From Bordetella parapertussis (GTDB taxonomy: Bacteria; Pseudomonadota; Gammaproteobacteria; Burkholderiales; SG8-39): 64,000 nucleotides of DNA. This document shows, piece after piece, positions 10,967-19,975 of the stretch; the first letter of the stretch is position 1; every line of letters begins with the position of its first letter. Made by a program: the position numbers and the translations under genes. The stretch is from contig CAMAXP010000017.1 in NCBI GenBank assembly GCA_945862265.1, positions 20,329 to 84,328 of the forward strand. The letters run 5' to 3'. The notes under the pieces were generated by a model, which had not been told where the DNA came from, did not search any database, and worked only from the letters and a program-made list of their open reading frames with translations.

Positions 10967-11892
10967 TCGGTTCTGTTCATGATTCGCAGGAACACTTCCT
11001 CTAGGTCGGGGGGCTGGAGTTCGAACTCCTTGATCGCAATGCCCGCTTCGCGCAGGCGCGCAAGCACGCCCTCAATCTCGGAAAAATCGGCAAGCTTGAT
11101 CGTGTAAAGATCCTCTGAATGCGACATCAGCCCGCCAAGCAGCCCTTCCGGAATCACCTCCCGATCCAGGCGCAGCTTGAGGTGCAATTCAGAAAAGGTC
11201 TCGAGCAGGTTCTTGGTCGAGTCGAGCGCCACCACCTGGCCGGCCTTGAGCATCGCGATACGCCCGCAGAGCATTTCGGCCTCTTCGAGGTAGTGCGTGG
11301 TCAGCACGATCGTGTGGCCTTCCCTGTTCAGGCTGCCAACAAACTTCCACAGGCTTTGTCGCAACTCGACGTCAACACCGGCGGTCGGCTCATCGAGGAC
11401 TATCACGGGTGGCTTGTGCACCAGCGCCTGGGCGACAAGTACCCGCCTCTTCATTCCCCCGGAAAGGGCGCGCATGTTTGCGTCCGCCTTCGCGGTGAGA
11501 TCGAGGTTGTGCATGATTTCATCGATCCAGGCGGAATTGTTGCGAATCCCGAAATACCCGGACTGAAGTTCGAGCGCCTCGCGAACCGTGAAGAAGGGGT
11601 CAAACACGAGCTCCTGGGGCACGACGCCAAGCAGGCGGCGCGCATTGCGGTAGTCGGCGACCACATCGGCACCCATGACCTCTACCGACCCGGAGTCAGC
11701 GCGCGCGAGTCCCGCAACCACGCTTATCAGGGTGGTCTTGCCGGCCCCGTTCGGCCCAAGCAGCCCGAAGATCTCTCCCTGCTCGATCTCAAGGCTAACC
11801 CCGCCGAGTGCGCGCAGGGCGCCATAGCTCTTGTATACGTCCCGGATTCGGATTGCGGAGGGCATGGCGTGCGAAGGGGCACCGTGCGCCAA
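10963..11892 (-). CDS. ABC exporter ATP-binding protein (YadG-like)
   Basis: A 309-residue ATPase of the ABC-2 exporter class. Walker A is [14 protein letters not shown], the signature is ALSGGMKRRVLVAQAL and Walker B is VIVLDEPTAGVD with the H-loop in LTTHYLEEAE. A C-terminal extension of about 80 residues after the nucleotide-binding domain is common in this family. It is followed by its permease with a 4-bp overlap. Confidence 0.92.
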   Translation of the reverse strand: MAHGAPSHAMPSAIRIRDVYKSYGALRALGGVSLEIEQGEIFGLLGPNGAGKTTLISVVAGLARADSGSVEVMGADVVADYRNARRLLGVVPQELVFDPFFTVREALELQSGYFGIRNNSAWIDEIMHNLDLTAKADANMRALSGGMKRRVLVAQALVHKPPVIVLDEPTAGVDVELRQSLWKFVGSLNREGHTIVLTTHYLEEAEMLCGRIAMLKAGQVVALDSTKNLLETFSELHLKLRLDREVIPEGLLGGLMSHSEDLYTIKLADFSEIEGVLARLREAGIAIKEFELQPPDLEEVFLRIMNRTE

Positions 11893-11910
11893 GAACAGGC
11901 GCCTGAAGCC

Positions 11911-12210
11911 CTATTGTTGTTGTGAGCTGCCGGACACCGGCAGAAGCTCCTGAACGCCGTACAGCTGGGCAAGCGTCTCAAGCCCCTTGGGCAGATTGGC
12001 GACAGTCAGGTCACGACCGCCCGAGCGCCCCTCTCGAAGCCATGCGAAGGTTGCGGCCAGCAACGACGAGTCCAACTCGGACACTTCACCCAAGTCGATC
12101 ACCGATGCACCACCACGGACTTCAGCCAGCCCCTCGTCCAGCACCTCTGTCACGTTTTTCAAGGTAACCGCACCCACCACCAACATGCGACCGCCTTCAC
12201 GCCGAATCAC
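11911..12210 (-). CDS. mlaB: STAS-domain protein MlaB of the Mla lipid transport complex
   Basis: MlaB is the cytoplasmic STAS subunit that stabilises and activates the MlaFE ATPase-permease. The 99-residue product has the STAS core VIDLGEVSELDSSLLAATFA with the conserved Asp-Ser (DSS) and a following helix LREGRSGGRDL. It overlaps mlaC by 4 bp. The assignment rests on the fold pattern and on the complete mla operon around it. Confidence 0.88.
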   Translation of the reverse strand: MIRREGGRMLVVGAVTLKNVTEVLDEGLAEVRGGASVIDLGEVSELDSSLLAATFAWLREGRSGGRDLTVANLPKGLETLAQLYGVQELLPVSGSSQQQ

Positions 12211-12848
12211 TTTTTCTCCACCTTAGGCGCCGGCCCCTTGTTCTTCGCTGCCAACCCCTTGATGAGGCCGTCTATCCCGTTTGCCCGGATCTCGTTCGCA
12301 AATTCGGTCCGATAGTTGGCGACCAGGCTTACTCCACCGACCCGCACGTCATAGGCTTTCCAGCCGGACGGGGTCTTTTCCATATCGTAGTCCAATGTCA
12401 CCGGCTCACGCCCGCCCTGGGCAATCCTGACCTGAACAGTCACATCTGTATCCGTAGGTTTCGCTCGAAGCGGACGGAAGTCGAACTTCTGCTCACGATA
12501 GACTGAAAGTGCGCTTGAGTAGGTGCGCACGAGCAGTGTCTTGAACTCTTCCGTGAGCTGCTTTTTCTGGTCCGGGGTCGACTTGTCCCAGTTGGTGGCA
12601 ACCGCAAGACGCGTCATGGCGGAAAAGTTGAAGTGCGGCAGCACCTTTGCCTCAACCAGATCGACAATCTTCTTCTGGTTACCCGACTGAATATCCTTGT
12701 CCTTGCCGATGATCTCGATCACCTCGAGGGTGACGGTCTTGACCAACACATCAGGAAGCACATCCTGTGCAATCGCTGCGAACGAGAACAAAATACCCGC
12801 AACAGTCGCACCGAATGCGACCCACATCCTGCTACCTTGCATCGACAT
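12207..12848 (-). CDS. mlaC: Periplasmic phospholipid-binding protein MlaC
   Basis: MlaC shuttles phospholipid across the periplasm between the MlaA complex and MlaD. The 213-residue protein has a signal peptide (hydrophobic ATVAGILFSFAAIAQ, likely cut before QDV). Family motifs NFSAMTRLAVATNWDKS, EEFKTLLVRTYSSAL and AYDVRVGGVSLVANYR follow. A Lys/Pro tail (KNKGPAPKVEKK) ends it. The start overlaps the end of mlaA by 17 bp; a Met two codons in is an alternative. Confidence 0.94.
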   Translation of the reverse strand: MSMQGSRMWVAFGATVAGILFSFAAIAQDVLPDVLVKTVTLEVIEIIGKDKDIQSGNQKKIVDLVEAKVLPHFNFSAMTRLAVATNWDKSTPDQKKQLTEEFKTLLVRTYSSALSVYREQKFDFRPLRAKPTDTDVTVQVRIAQGGREPVTLDYDMEKTPSGWKAYDVRVGGVSLVANYRTEFANEIRANGIDGLIKGLAAKNKGPAPKVEKK

Positions 12849-13710
12849 TCTTCAACCCCTCTCCGGCCGAGGCAGAAAGCATAGCCGAGCCGCTCTCCGA
12901 CGCAGCGGCGGGAGCATCCAACGCTGCTTGCTTGAACTCCGGTTCCGCCGGAACCGAAGACTCGCTCACTGGCTGTTCAGCAGGGTTGGCGCGAGCCGAC
13001 GTGCGTGGCGGACTCCCGTCATAGATCAGGTTGCGCCGACGCTGGAGATACGCATCTCTTTCGAAGACATACTTATCCAGCGCCGCCTCCTCTAGGATGC
13101 GGCTTGCATCCAGCAGGTCTGCGCGCATGCCTATCACGCGCGTCAGGGTCATCGCATTCCGGGCCGCGACCGGCGCATGGTTTCGAACCGGGTCCACACG
13201 GACATCCAAAAGTCTGCCGACGGAATCCCTGGCGGTACTTGAGCCAAATAGAGGCCAGACGAAATACGGACCGTCACCCACGCCCCACCTGCCAAAGGTC
13301 TGTCCGAAATCTTCGTTGTGCTTTTCGAGCCCCATTTCCGAAGCCCAGTCCAGCACGCCCAATCCGCCGATCGTGGTGTTCACCGCAAACCGCATCCCAT
13401 CGGTTGCCGCGTCGATCACCTTGCCCTGGAGCAGATTGTTGACCGAAATGAAGATGTCCGCGATGTTGGAAAAGAAATTCCTGACCCCGCTCTGGACAAT
13501 CTGCGGCAGCGCGTCCTTGTAGGCCTTGGAAACAGGCTTGAGCACCGACTCGTCTATCGCCTGGTTGAAGCCATAGATCGACCGGTTTAAACCTTCAAAC
13601 GGGTCGCGGGAGTCCCCGCCGGTCGTCGCACACCCGGTCGAGAACCCCAAGAGCACGATAGCCGACAGGAGTCCGCATCGGCTGCGGAAGGAACGTTTTG
13701 ATTGGGTCAC
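12832..13710 (-). CDS. mlaA: Outer-membrane lipoprotein MlaA (VacJ)
   Basis: MlaA removes misplaced phospholipid from the outer leaflet of the outer membrane. The 292-residue product has a lipoprotein signal ending in a lipobox-like STGC. The VacJ core follows: DPFEGLNRSIYGFNQAID, NFFSNIADIFISVNNLLQGK, a glycine-rich region and YFVWPLFGSSTARDSVG. The C-terminal 60 residues are Pro/Ala/Ser-rich and not conserved. mlaA lies inside the operon between mlaD and mlaC; in E. coli it is elsewhere. Confidence 0.94.
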   Translation of the reverse strand: MTQSKRSFRSRCGLLSAIVLLGFSTGCATTGGDSRDPFEGLNRSIYGFNQAIDESVLKPVSKAYKDALPQIVQSGVRNFFSNIADIFISVNNLLQGKVIDAATDGMRFAVNTTIGGLGVLDWASEMGLEKHNEDFGQTFGRWGVGDGPYFVWPLFGSSTARDSVGRLLDVRVDPVRNHAPVAARNAMTLTRVIGMRADLLDASRILEEAALDKYVFERDAYLQRRRNLIYDGSPPRTSARANPAEQPVSESSVPAEPEFKQAALDAPAAASESGSAMLSASAGEGLKNVDAR

Positions 13711-14189
13711 TTAGCTTCCTTGCTGTCTTTGCCGCTTTCCTGAGCCTTGCTGAACATGAATTGGCTGATCAGGTTTTCAAGCACCACCGCAGACTGCGTA
13801 AGCTTGACCCTGTCGCCACTCTTAAGCATTGCGGAATCCCCCCCCGCTTCGAGGCCTACGTATTGCTCCCCCAACAGCCCCGACGTAAGAATCTTTGCCG
13901 AGGTGTCTCGCGGAAACTTGAACTGTCCCTCAACGTTCATCGTGACGACCGCCTCATAACTGTCATTGTCGAAACGAACGTCTGCGACCCGACCAACAAC
14001 CACCCCGGCGCTCTTGATCGGGGCGCGAACCTTCAGGCCGCCAATGTTAGCAAACTTGGCCTGCACCTGATACACCTCGGAAGTCGAAAAAGACGCCAGA
14101 TTTCCGACCTTTAGGGCAAGAAACAGCAACGCCGCCAGTCCCATGGCGACCAAGGCGCCAACCCAAAGGTCGATCGTAGAGCGGTTCAT
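13707..14189 (-). CDS. mlaD: MCE-domain substrate-binding protein MlaD
   Basis: MlaD forms a hexameric ring in the inner membrane that holds phospholipid for the MlaFEDB complex. The 160-residue protein has one N-terminal helix ([21 protein letters not shown]) and an MCE domain with [20 protein letters not shown] and the loop [14 protein letters not shown] Lys/Glu-rich end follows. Overlaps of 4 bp with both mlaE and mlaA indicate coupled translation. Confidence 0.95.
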   Translation of the reverse strand: MNRSTIDLWVGALVAMGLAALLFLALKVGNLASFSTSEVYQVQAKFANIGGLKVRAPIKSAGVVVGRVADVRFDNDSYEAVVTMNVEGQFKFPRDTSAKILTSGLLGEQYVGLEAGGDSAMLKSGDRVKLTQSAVVLENLISQFMFSKAQESGKDSKEAK

Positions 14190-14986
14190 TTTCCGTTTCC
14201 TCCAGTAAACATGAGCGCGGTAAGCACAAAATCCAGCGCCAGAATTGCCAGTGACGAAGTGACCACGGTGCGGGTGGTCGCCCGGGATACGCCTTCCGCG
14301 GTCGGCGGCGCGTCGTATCCTTCAAATACTGCAATCCAGGTAACGGCGATCCCGAAGACCACGCTCTTGATCACTCCGTTCAGGATGTCCTGCCGCACGT
14401 CAACAGCCGCCTGCATCTGCGACCAGAACGCACCCTGATCCACGCCAATCAGATGCACGCCCACGAGGTACCCGCCGAAAATCCCTGCCGCCGAGAACAG
14501 CGCCGCAAGAAGAGGCATGGAAATCACCCCGGCCCAGAATCGGGGGGCTACAACCCTCGCAATCGGGTCCACCGCCATCATTTCCATGGCGGAAATCTGC
14601 TCGGTCGCCTTCATCAGCCCGATTTCAGCGGTTATCGCGCTACCCGCACGGCTTGCGAACAGCAGCCCGGCGACAACCGGCCCGAGTTCGCGAACCAGCG
14701 ACAGGGCCACCAGCACACCGAGCGCCTCGGACGACCCGTAGCGCTGCAGCGTATCGTACCCCTGCAACCCGAGGACCATCCCGACAAACAGGCCGGATAC
14801 GAGAATGATGATCAGGGACAGCACACCCGTAAAGTAGATCTCCCGGACCGTCAGGCGAAACCGCCTGAGCGCAGTACCGGAATGGAGCAGCATGTAGACA
14901 AAGAAGCGGCTCGCGAAACCCAGCCTCCAGAGCTTGTCTGTGACCGTCCGGCCCAGCGCCTGAAGCAAATTGGCGACTTTACTCAT
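14186..14986 (-). CDS. mlaE: Phospholipid ABC transporter permease MlaE
   Basis: MlaE is the membrane-spanning subunit of the Mla ABC complex. The 266-residue protein has the typical MlaE features: an amphipathic start, [20 protein letters not shown], then [19 protein letters not shown] with the conserved EIG loop ([18 protein letters not shown]). It overlaps mlaD by 4 bp and abuts mlaF. Confidence 0.96.
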   Translation of the reverse strand: MSKVANLLQALGRTVTDKLWRLGFASRFFVYMLLHSGTALRRFRLTVREIYFTGVLSLIIILVSGLFVGMVLGLQGYDTLQRYGSSEALGVLVALSLVRELGPVVAGLLFASRAGSAITAEIGLMKATEQISAMEMMAVDPIARVVAPRFWAGVISMPLLAALFSAAGIFGGYLVGVHLIGVDQGAFWSQMQAAVDVRQDILNGVIKSVVFGIAVTWIAVFEGYDAPPTAEGVSRATTRTVVTSSLAILALDFVLTALMFTGGNGK

Positions 14987-15795
14987 CAGGCAGCAGCCCT
15001 TCCGTCAAGCTCAGCAAGGTAGTCCTGCGCCGGATAGTGAAATGCGACAGGCCCGTCGGCCTCACCGTTTACGAACTGGCGCACGAAGGGCTGCCCGGAA
15101 CGGCGCACTTCGTCTGCCGTTCCTTCGGCAACGATACGTCCCTCGGACACGAAATAGACGTAATCCACGATATGCAGCGATTCCTGGACGTCGTGCGTGA
15201 CGATAATCGAGGTTGCCCCGAGAGAGTCGTTCAGTTTCCGGATCAACCGGGCAATGACGCCGAGCGATATGGGGTCCAGTCCGGCAAAGGGTTCGTCGTA
15301 CATCATGAGCATGGGATCCAGAGCCACCGCCCGGGCCAGCGCGACACGCCTGGCCATGCCGCCGGACAGTTCGGAAGGCATCAGGCCGGACGCACCCCTG
15401 AGTCCGACAGCGTCAAGCTTCATCATTACGAGGTCATGGATCAGGGTTTCAGGGAGGTTTGTATGCTCCCGCATCTGGAACGCTACGTTATCGAATACCG
15501 ACATGTCCGTGAAAAGCGCCCCGAACTGGAAAAGTACGCCCATCCGACGACGCAGTTCATACAAGCCGGCCCTGTCCAATCCGGAAATGTCCTTGCCGAG
15601 CACTGAGGCGGTACCGCCCGTCGGGTTGAGCGCACCACCGATAACCCGCAAGAGCGTGGTCTTCCCGCACCCTGACCCACCCATGATCGCCACGACCTGG
15701 CCGCGCCGGATCCTGAGATCGATTCCCTTGAGAATAGGACGAGAATCGTACGCAAACGTAAGACCCTGGATCACAACGATGTCGGGCTCTGCCAA
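14986..15795 (-). CDS. mlaF: Phospholipid ABC transporter ATP-binding protein MlaF
   Basis: MlaF is the ATPase that drives lipid movement through MlaE/MlaD. The 269-residue product has Walker [20 protein letters not shown], the signature [16 protein letters not shown] and Walker [14 protein letters not shown], with the H-loop in [11 protein letters not shown]. It is the first gene of the long minus-strand run. The 126 bp to the next gene on the plus strand must hold its promoter, but no clear sigma70 boxes were recognised there. Confidence 0.96.
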   Translation of the reverse strand: MAEPDIVVIQGLTFAYDSRPILKGIDLRIRRGQVVAIMGGSGCGKTTLLRVIGGALNPTGGTASVLGKDISGLDRAGLYELRRRMGVLFQFGALFTDMSVFDNVAFQMREHTNLPETLIHDLVMMKLDAVGLRGASGLMPSELSGGMARRVALARAVALDPMLMMYDEPFAGLDPISLGVIARLIRKLNDSLGATSIIVTHDVQESLHIVDYVYFVSEGRIVAEGTADEVRRSGQPFVRQFVNGEADGPVAFHYPAQDYLAELDGRAAA

Positions 15796-15871
15796 CTGGG
15801 TAGTCCGGAAACGGCGAAACCTCGATTTTACTAGACCCGGGGTCTGCCGCGTAGTACCAAACGATCATGCT

Positions 15872-15887
15872 TGGCATGGCCGACGCT
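15872..15887 (+). promoter_or_regulatory. Weak candidate sigma54 promoter before the accessory locus
   Basis: TGGCATG-N4-ACGCT keeps the invariant GG (15873-15874) and GC (15885-15886) at the required 10-base spacing. Three other consensus positions are off (T for C, AC for TT). It lies 35 bp before the start of the ABC ATPase that heads the locus. It is suggestive because the next gene is a sigma54 activator, but a chance match is quite possible. Confidence 0.3.
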
Positions 15888-15921
15888 GCACCGGCAGGGG
15901 CTTTCCCCTATATTAGCAACC

Positions 15922-16680
15922 ATGGAACCTCCCCAGTTCTTACAGGATGCGGCCCTCAGGGCCTCAGGGCTCGTAAAGCGCTATGGGGCTTTGACGGCAT
16001 TGGCCGGCATCGACCTGGTACTGCCGGTCGGGGCCGCATTCGGCCTCGTAGGAGCCAACGGGGCCGGCAAAACCACTTTGATCAAGTGCATGCTGGATTT
16101 CTGCTCGATCGATACGGGCAGCATCCGGATTTTCGGGAGGGAGCATACTGCCCCGGAAGCACGATCCTCGCTCTCCTTTGTTCCAGAGCGATTCGTCCCT
16201 CCGCACTACCTCAAGTGCCGCGAATTTATCGAAATGACCTTGTCCCTAGCAGGTGCTGAATACAGCGAGGCAAAGGCGGAAGCCCTTTTTGGCGAACTCG
16301 CGCTGGACCGCAGTTCGCTTGACCGTCCGGTACGTCAGCTGTCCAAGGGAATGACCCAGAAGCTGGGGCTTGCGGGATGCTTCCTGATCGAGCGCCAGAT
16401 GTACGTCCTCGACGAGCCGATGAGTGGACTCGACCCGCTCAGCCGTGTCGCGGTCAAGTCGGTCCTGGCCAGGCTGACCCGCGAAGGACGCACACTCTTC
16501 TTTACCTCGCATGTCCTCGCCGATGTCGAGGAGCTTTGCTCATCGATTGCCGTACTCCACCGCGGAGCCATCCGGTACCAAGGCTCACCGATCGGGCTGT
16601 GCGAACGATTTGGCGAAACCCACCTGGAAAGCGCGTTCATCAAATGCATTCGTGACCATGAATCTGCAAACAATCTCTGA
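15922..16680 (+). CDS. ABC-2 type transporter ATP-binding protein
   Basis: A 252-residue ATPase with Walker A LVGANGAGKTTLIK, signature QLSKGMTQKLGLAG (LSKGM, typical of ABC-2 exporters) and Walker B MYVLDEPMSGLD. The H-loop is FFTSHVLADVEE. The start is ATG 15922 (MEPPQFLQDAALRASGLVKRYG); earlier in-frame codons look non-coding. No permease lies next to it. The only unpaired ABC-2 permease in the window is at 29752-30519, at the other side of the same locus, so the two are likely partners. The last 23 bp overlap the response regulator start. Confidence 0.85.
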   Translation: MEPPQFLQDAALRASGLVKRYGALTALAGIDLVLPVGAAFGLVGANGAGKTTLIKCMLDFCSIDTGSIRIFGREHTAPEARSSLSFVPERFVPPHYLKCREFIEMTLSLAGAEYSEAKAEALFGELALDRSSLDRPVRQLSKGMTQKLGLAGCFLIERQMYVLDEPMSGLDPLSRVAVKSVLARLTREGRTLFFTSHVLADVEELCSSIAVLHRGAIRYQGSPIGLCERFGETHLESAFIKCIRDHESANNL

Positions 16681-18097
16681 AGGCAAGCCGGTGCTGCTGA
16701 TTGTCGACGACGATCAGTTGATTACCGATACGCTCGCGTTTGCGCTCGGCATGGACTATGAGGTCCATGCGTGCGAATCCAGGCGGCACGCCGTTGACTT
16801 GCTTCGCCAGCTTCCCGAAACGCCACAACTCGCCCTCGTCGACCTCGGGCTGCCACCGCGCCCGCACACCCCGGAAGAGGGCTTTGCGCTGATCGCGGAT
16901 CTGCTTGCCCATTCCCCCAGCATGAAGATCTTTGTGCTCTCGGGCCAGAATGACGCGGTTAACGCCAGGCACGCCCGAACCCTGGGCGCCGCCGAATTCA
17001 TCGCCAAGCCTTGCGATCCCGAGATCCTCAAGCGGTTGTTGCGCAAGGCGCTCGCATTCCGTGCGGCAGAGCTCCTGGATGCGCCCTCCGAATCCGAAGG
17101 ATTGATCGGATCAAGCCCCGCTATCACGCGCCTGAAGGGTCAGATCGCGCAATATGCCGACTCGCCTTTTCCCGTACTGATCGAGGGCGAGTCCGGCAGC
17201 GGCAAAGAGCTCGCAGCACTGCGATTGCATCGAGGATCTTCCAGGGCACACAGGCCTTACTATGCCCTGAACTGCGCAGCCATCGCGCCGACTCTCGTCG
17301 AGCCTACCCTGTTCGGGTACGTCAAGGGGGCTTTCACGGGCGCGAGCACCAACAAGTCTGGCTATTTCGAGGATGCGCAGGACGGGACGCTTTTCCTCGA
17401 CGAGATTGGCGAACTTCCGCTGGAGTTGCAGGCAAAGCTGCTGCGCGTGCTTGAAAATGGCGAATTCCAGCGCGTCGGGGAAACCCAGCTGCGCCACTCG
17501 CAAGCGAGGGTGCTCACCGCAACCAACCGCGACCTGCGGCAGGAAGTCCGGAACGGCGCGTTCCGGGCGGATTTGTATCACCGGCTTTCAGTATTCACGC
17601 TCGCGGTGCCACCTCTCCGGGACCTGGAGCTCGACAAGCGCCTGCTGCTTGACCACTTCAGGGTCTTTTACGCAGAACAGGCGGGAGTCCAGCCCTTTGA
17701 CCTCGACGAAAGGGCCATGGCGCGCTGGCTCGGTTATCCCTTCCCGGGCAACGTGCGCGAATTGCGCAACATCGTAATACGACTGACGACCAAGCATTCC
17801 GGCCAGAAGCTTTCCAACGCCGAACTTGAACCCGAGCTGGACCTGAACCAGGAGGCGGCCAGCGTCCCTTCGATCCAAATTGGACTGGAACTTGAGGGGC
17901 ACAGCATCGTGGAGCAGGCCATTCGCCATCTGGAGCACGAGAAGCAGTTCGACCTCGACGGTATGTTGCGTATGTGGGAGAAAGGGTATATCGAAGCTGC
18001 ACTGCGCCTTGCCAAAGGCAACGTCAGTCAGGCCGCGAAAATGCTTGGTATCAATCGGACCACCCTCTACAGCCGTATGGGGCCAGATGGCAAATGA
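16658..18097 (+). CDS. Sigma54-dependent response regulator (NtrC/PrsR-type)
   Basis: A 479-residue activator with three domains. The receiver (about 10-130) has the acidic pair VDDDQ, phospho-acceptor Asp in LALVDLGLPP and Lys in FIAKPC. The AAA+ domain (about 150-385) has Walker A GESGSGKE, the sigma54-contact GAFTGA in GYVKGAFTGAS and Walker B TLFLDEIGELP. The Fis-type helix-turn-helix at the C-terminus reads GNVSQAAKMLGINRTTLYSRM. It resembles PrsR/NtrC-like regulators. ATG 16658 (MNLQTISEGKPVLLIVDDD) is chosen because the longer frame adds 49 residues that overlap the ABC gene. Likely target: the sigma54 promoter before the pilins. Confidence 0.92.
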   Translation: MNLQTISEGKPVLLIVDDDQLITDTLAFALGMDYEVHACESRRHAVDLLRQLPETPQLALVDLGLPPRPHTPEEGFALIADLLAHSPSMKIFVLSGQNDAVNARHARTLGAAEFIAKPCDPEILKRLLRKALAFRAAELLDAPSESEGLIGSSPAITRLKGQIAQYADSPFPVLIEGESGSGKELAALRLHRGSSRAHRPYYALNCAAIAPTLVEPTLFGYVKGAFTGASTNKSGYFEDAQDGTLFLDEIGELPLELQAKLLRVLENGEFQRVGETQLRHSQARVLTATNRDLRQEVRNGAFRADLYHRLSVFTLAVPPLRDLELDKRLLLDHFRVFYAEQAGVQPFDLDERAMARWLGYPFPGNVRELRNIVIRLTTKHSGQKLSNAELEPELDLNQEAASVPSIQIGLELEGHSIVEQAIRHLEHEKQFDLDGMLRMWEKGYIEAALRLAKGNVSQAAKMLGINRTTLYSRMGPDGK

Positions 18098-18124
18098 AAT
18101 CCTCGCAATGAACCGCTTGCGATC

Positions 18125-19651
18125 ATGCTCTATCTAGAACATTTCGGACTCGACGAGCCGCCGTTCCGGATCACTCCGCACACCGACTTCTTCTTTGACG
18201 GTGCTGATCGGGGTGCGACCTTGGATGCCCTGCTGTACGCCATCCTGCAGGACGAAGGGATCGTCAAGGTATCCGGAGAGGTCGGCAGCGGGAAGACCAT
18301 GCTCTGCCGGGTGCTCATGGAGCGCCTTCCAGAACACGTCGAAATCGTGTACCTCGCAAATCCCTCGCTGGCACGCGACGAAATCCTGAGGGCCATCGCA
18401 GACGACTTGAAGGTCGAATTTTCCGAGGGCCGGATTACCGTTGCACTTCGCGAACTGGAGGAATGCCTGATCGCGTTGTACGCCAAGGGCAGGCGCGTGG
18501 TGATCCTCATCGATGAGGCGCACGCCATGCCCGAAGAGACCCTGGAGCAGGTCCGACTCCTGTCGAATCTCGAGTCCAACCGCCACAAACTCCTGCAGAT
18601 CGTACTTTTCGGGCAAACCGAGCTTGAGACGGTGCTGGACAAGATTTCGATGCGGCAACTGAAAGACCGGATTACCCACAGTTTCCGGATGCGCCCGCTC
18701 TCAGAGCAGGAAGTGGGGACGTACATATCATTCCGCATGCGCGCGGCGGGATACCGCGGCCCAAATGTCTTCAGCGGCAGGGCGGTTTCCATGATTGCCA
18801 AAGCGGCGAGCGGCCTGACCCGGCGGGTGAACATCCTGGCTGACAAGGCTCTTCTCGCAGCATTTACGGAAAACAAGCATGCAGTCACGGACAAGCAGGT
18901 TCGGGCGGCGATCAAGGACTCTGAGTTCGGAAGGCTGCTGCACGAGCGGCCCCGCAATCCCTTCGCCTTTGCGGCCATTGCCCTGCTGGCAGGCCTGGCT
19001 TTGGGTGCGGCGTTCCACTGGTGGCTTTCGCAGGCAATTGACGCCCCGGCGCGCACTCCCATTGCCGTAAAGCCCCCACCCTTGCAAGCGGCGCCACGGC
19101 TGCCCACCCCACCTCCTGATGCCTCCAGCCCGGTCCCGCCTGGCGCTGCGATGCCGGCTAGCGCTCCCGAAAGTGGCTCAGATGCGCCGGCACCACCGAC
19201 TCCCGCCCCAGTATCGGTCGCCGCCGAACCCAAGGTCGCTGCCAGCGCTGCGCGCCCTGAGGCAGGATCGCCCGCCTCCAAGGAAACGCTAAGGCAACTC
19301 GGTGCGTATAAAGCCGGATCCAATCCTCTGCTGAAGGAACGCTTGGCGGCAACGCGCGAACGTCTTGAACGAGAATCTGACGAAAGCGTCAGCATCGAGC
19401 TATTCAGCACCGACAACAGCGATCCCGCCCGAATCGAGCGCTTCCTTCTCCGAGCCAAGGAACTGGTTCCTCTGGAGGAAATCCTTGTACAGCCGCAAAT
19501 TGCTGGAGATAAGTATCGAATCAGGGTCCTGTACGGGACGTTCCCCGATCGCTCCGCAGCTAACCAGGCGGCAGAACGCCTGCCCCAAAAATATAAGAAC
19601 TCCTTCCAAACCGAACTTCGCAGTTACGGCCAGCTCCGCAAGAGCCCCTGA
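18125..19651 (+). CDS. ExeA/GspA/MshM-like AAA ATPase with SPOR-like C-terminus
   Basis: A 508-residue inner-membrane protein. The N-terminal 270 residues are an AAA domain of the ExeA/MshM type: it starts MLYLEHFGLDEPPFRITPHT, with Walker A GEVGSGKTML and Walker B VVILIDEAHAMP. One transmembrane helix follows (FAFAAIALLAGLALGAAF, about 282-300). A Pro/Ala-rich linker of about 90 residues comes next. The last 70 residues (KYRIRVLYGTFPDRSAANQAAERLP) look like a SPOR-type peptidoglycan-binding domain. Known relatives help insert secretins or pilus assemblies through the cell wall. No secretin gene is present in this window. Confidence 0.85.
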   Translation: MLYLEHFGLDEPPFRITPHTDFFFDGADRGATLDALLYAILQDEGIVKVSGEVGSGKTMLCRVLMERLPEHVEIVYLANPSLARDEILRAIADDLKVEFSEGRITVALRELEECLIALYAKGRRVVILIDEAHAMPEETLEQVRLLSNLESNRHKLLQIVLFGQTELETVLDKISMRQLKDRITHSFRMRPLSEQEVGTYISFRMRAAGYRGPNVFSGRAVSMIAKAASGLTRRVNILADKALLAAFTENKHAVTDKQVRAAIKDSEFGRLLHERPRNPFAFAAIALLAGLALGAAFHWWLSQAIDAPARTPIAVKPPPLQAAPRLPTPPPDASSPVPPGAAMPASAPESGSDAPAPPTPAPVSVAAEPKVAASAARPEAGSPASKETLRQLGAYKAGSNPLLKERLAATRERLERESDESVSIELFSTDNSDPARIERFLLRAKELVPLEEILVQPQIAGDKYRIRVLYGTFPDRSAANQAAERLPQKYKNSFQTELRSYGQLRKSP

Positions 19652-19674
19652 AAGAAAAGCGAGGCAGATCCTAA

Positions 19675-19929
19675 AAGTACACTTTCGACAATTGCTTATG
19701 TGACTACCAAGGCTACAAGGGCAGACAAGGCATCCTCGAGATTCTCAAGCTCGACGGAGGCATAGACGAGTTGATTGCGCGTCGCGCCACAACCCGCGAG
19801 ATCCTGTCCGCAGCGCTCGCAAAGGGTTTCAGAACGCTTGCTGAAGACGGCTTGCGGTTGGTTCGTAGCGGCGTCACCAGTGTTGACGAACTGTCCCGGG
19901 TCGTGGACCTCACCGACCGAATGAATTGA
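19675..19929 (+). pseudogene. 3' remnant of a GspE/PilB/MshE-type assembly ATPase
   Basis: The interval between the AAA gene and gspF is about 320 bp and encodes only the end of a secretion ATPase. The frame entering at CDYQGYKGRQGILEIL continues through TREILSAALAKGFRTLAEDG and ends DELSRVVDLTDRMN before TGA 19927-19929. YKGRxGIxE and the A..G..TL.EDGL..V..G.TS pattern are the signature of the C-terminal part of GspE/PilB. An in-frame TAA lies at 19672-19674, and the Walker motifs and some 400-500 upstream codons are missing. Only about 80 codons are left, with no start codon or ribosome site in place. It cannot be an active ATPase. Confidence 0.85.
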
Positions 19930-19975
19930 CCTTGAACTGCCGCCCTAACGCCCTGCTCTTTGAGGCTGATCGCTG

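Noticed and set aside
18130..19458. A 442-residue minus-strand reading frame opposite the AAA gene
   Set aside because: Ser/Arg-rich composition typical of an antisense shadow in GC-rich DNA, with no recognisable motif; the plus strand encodes clear AAA motifs.
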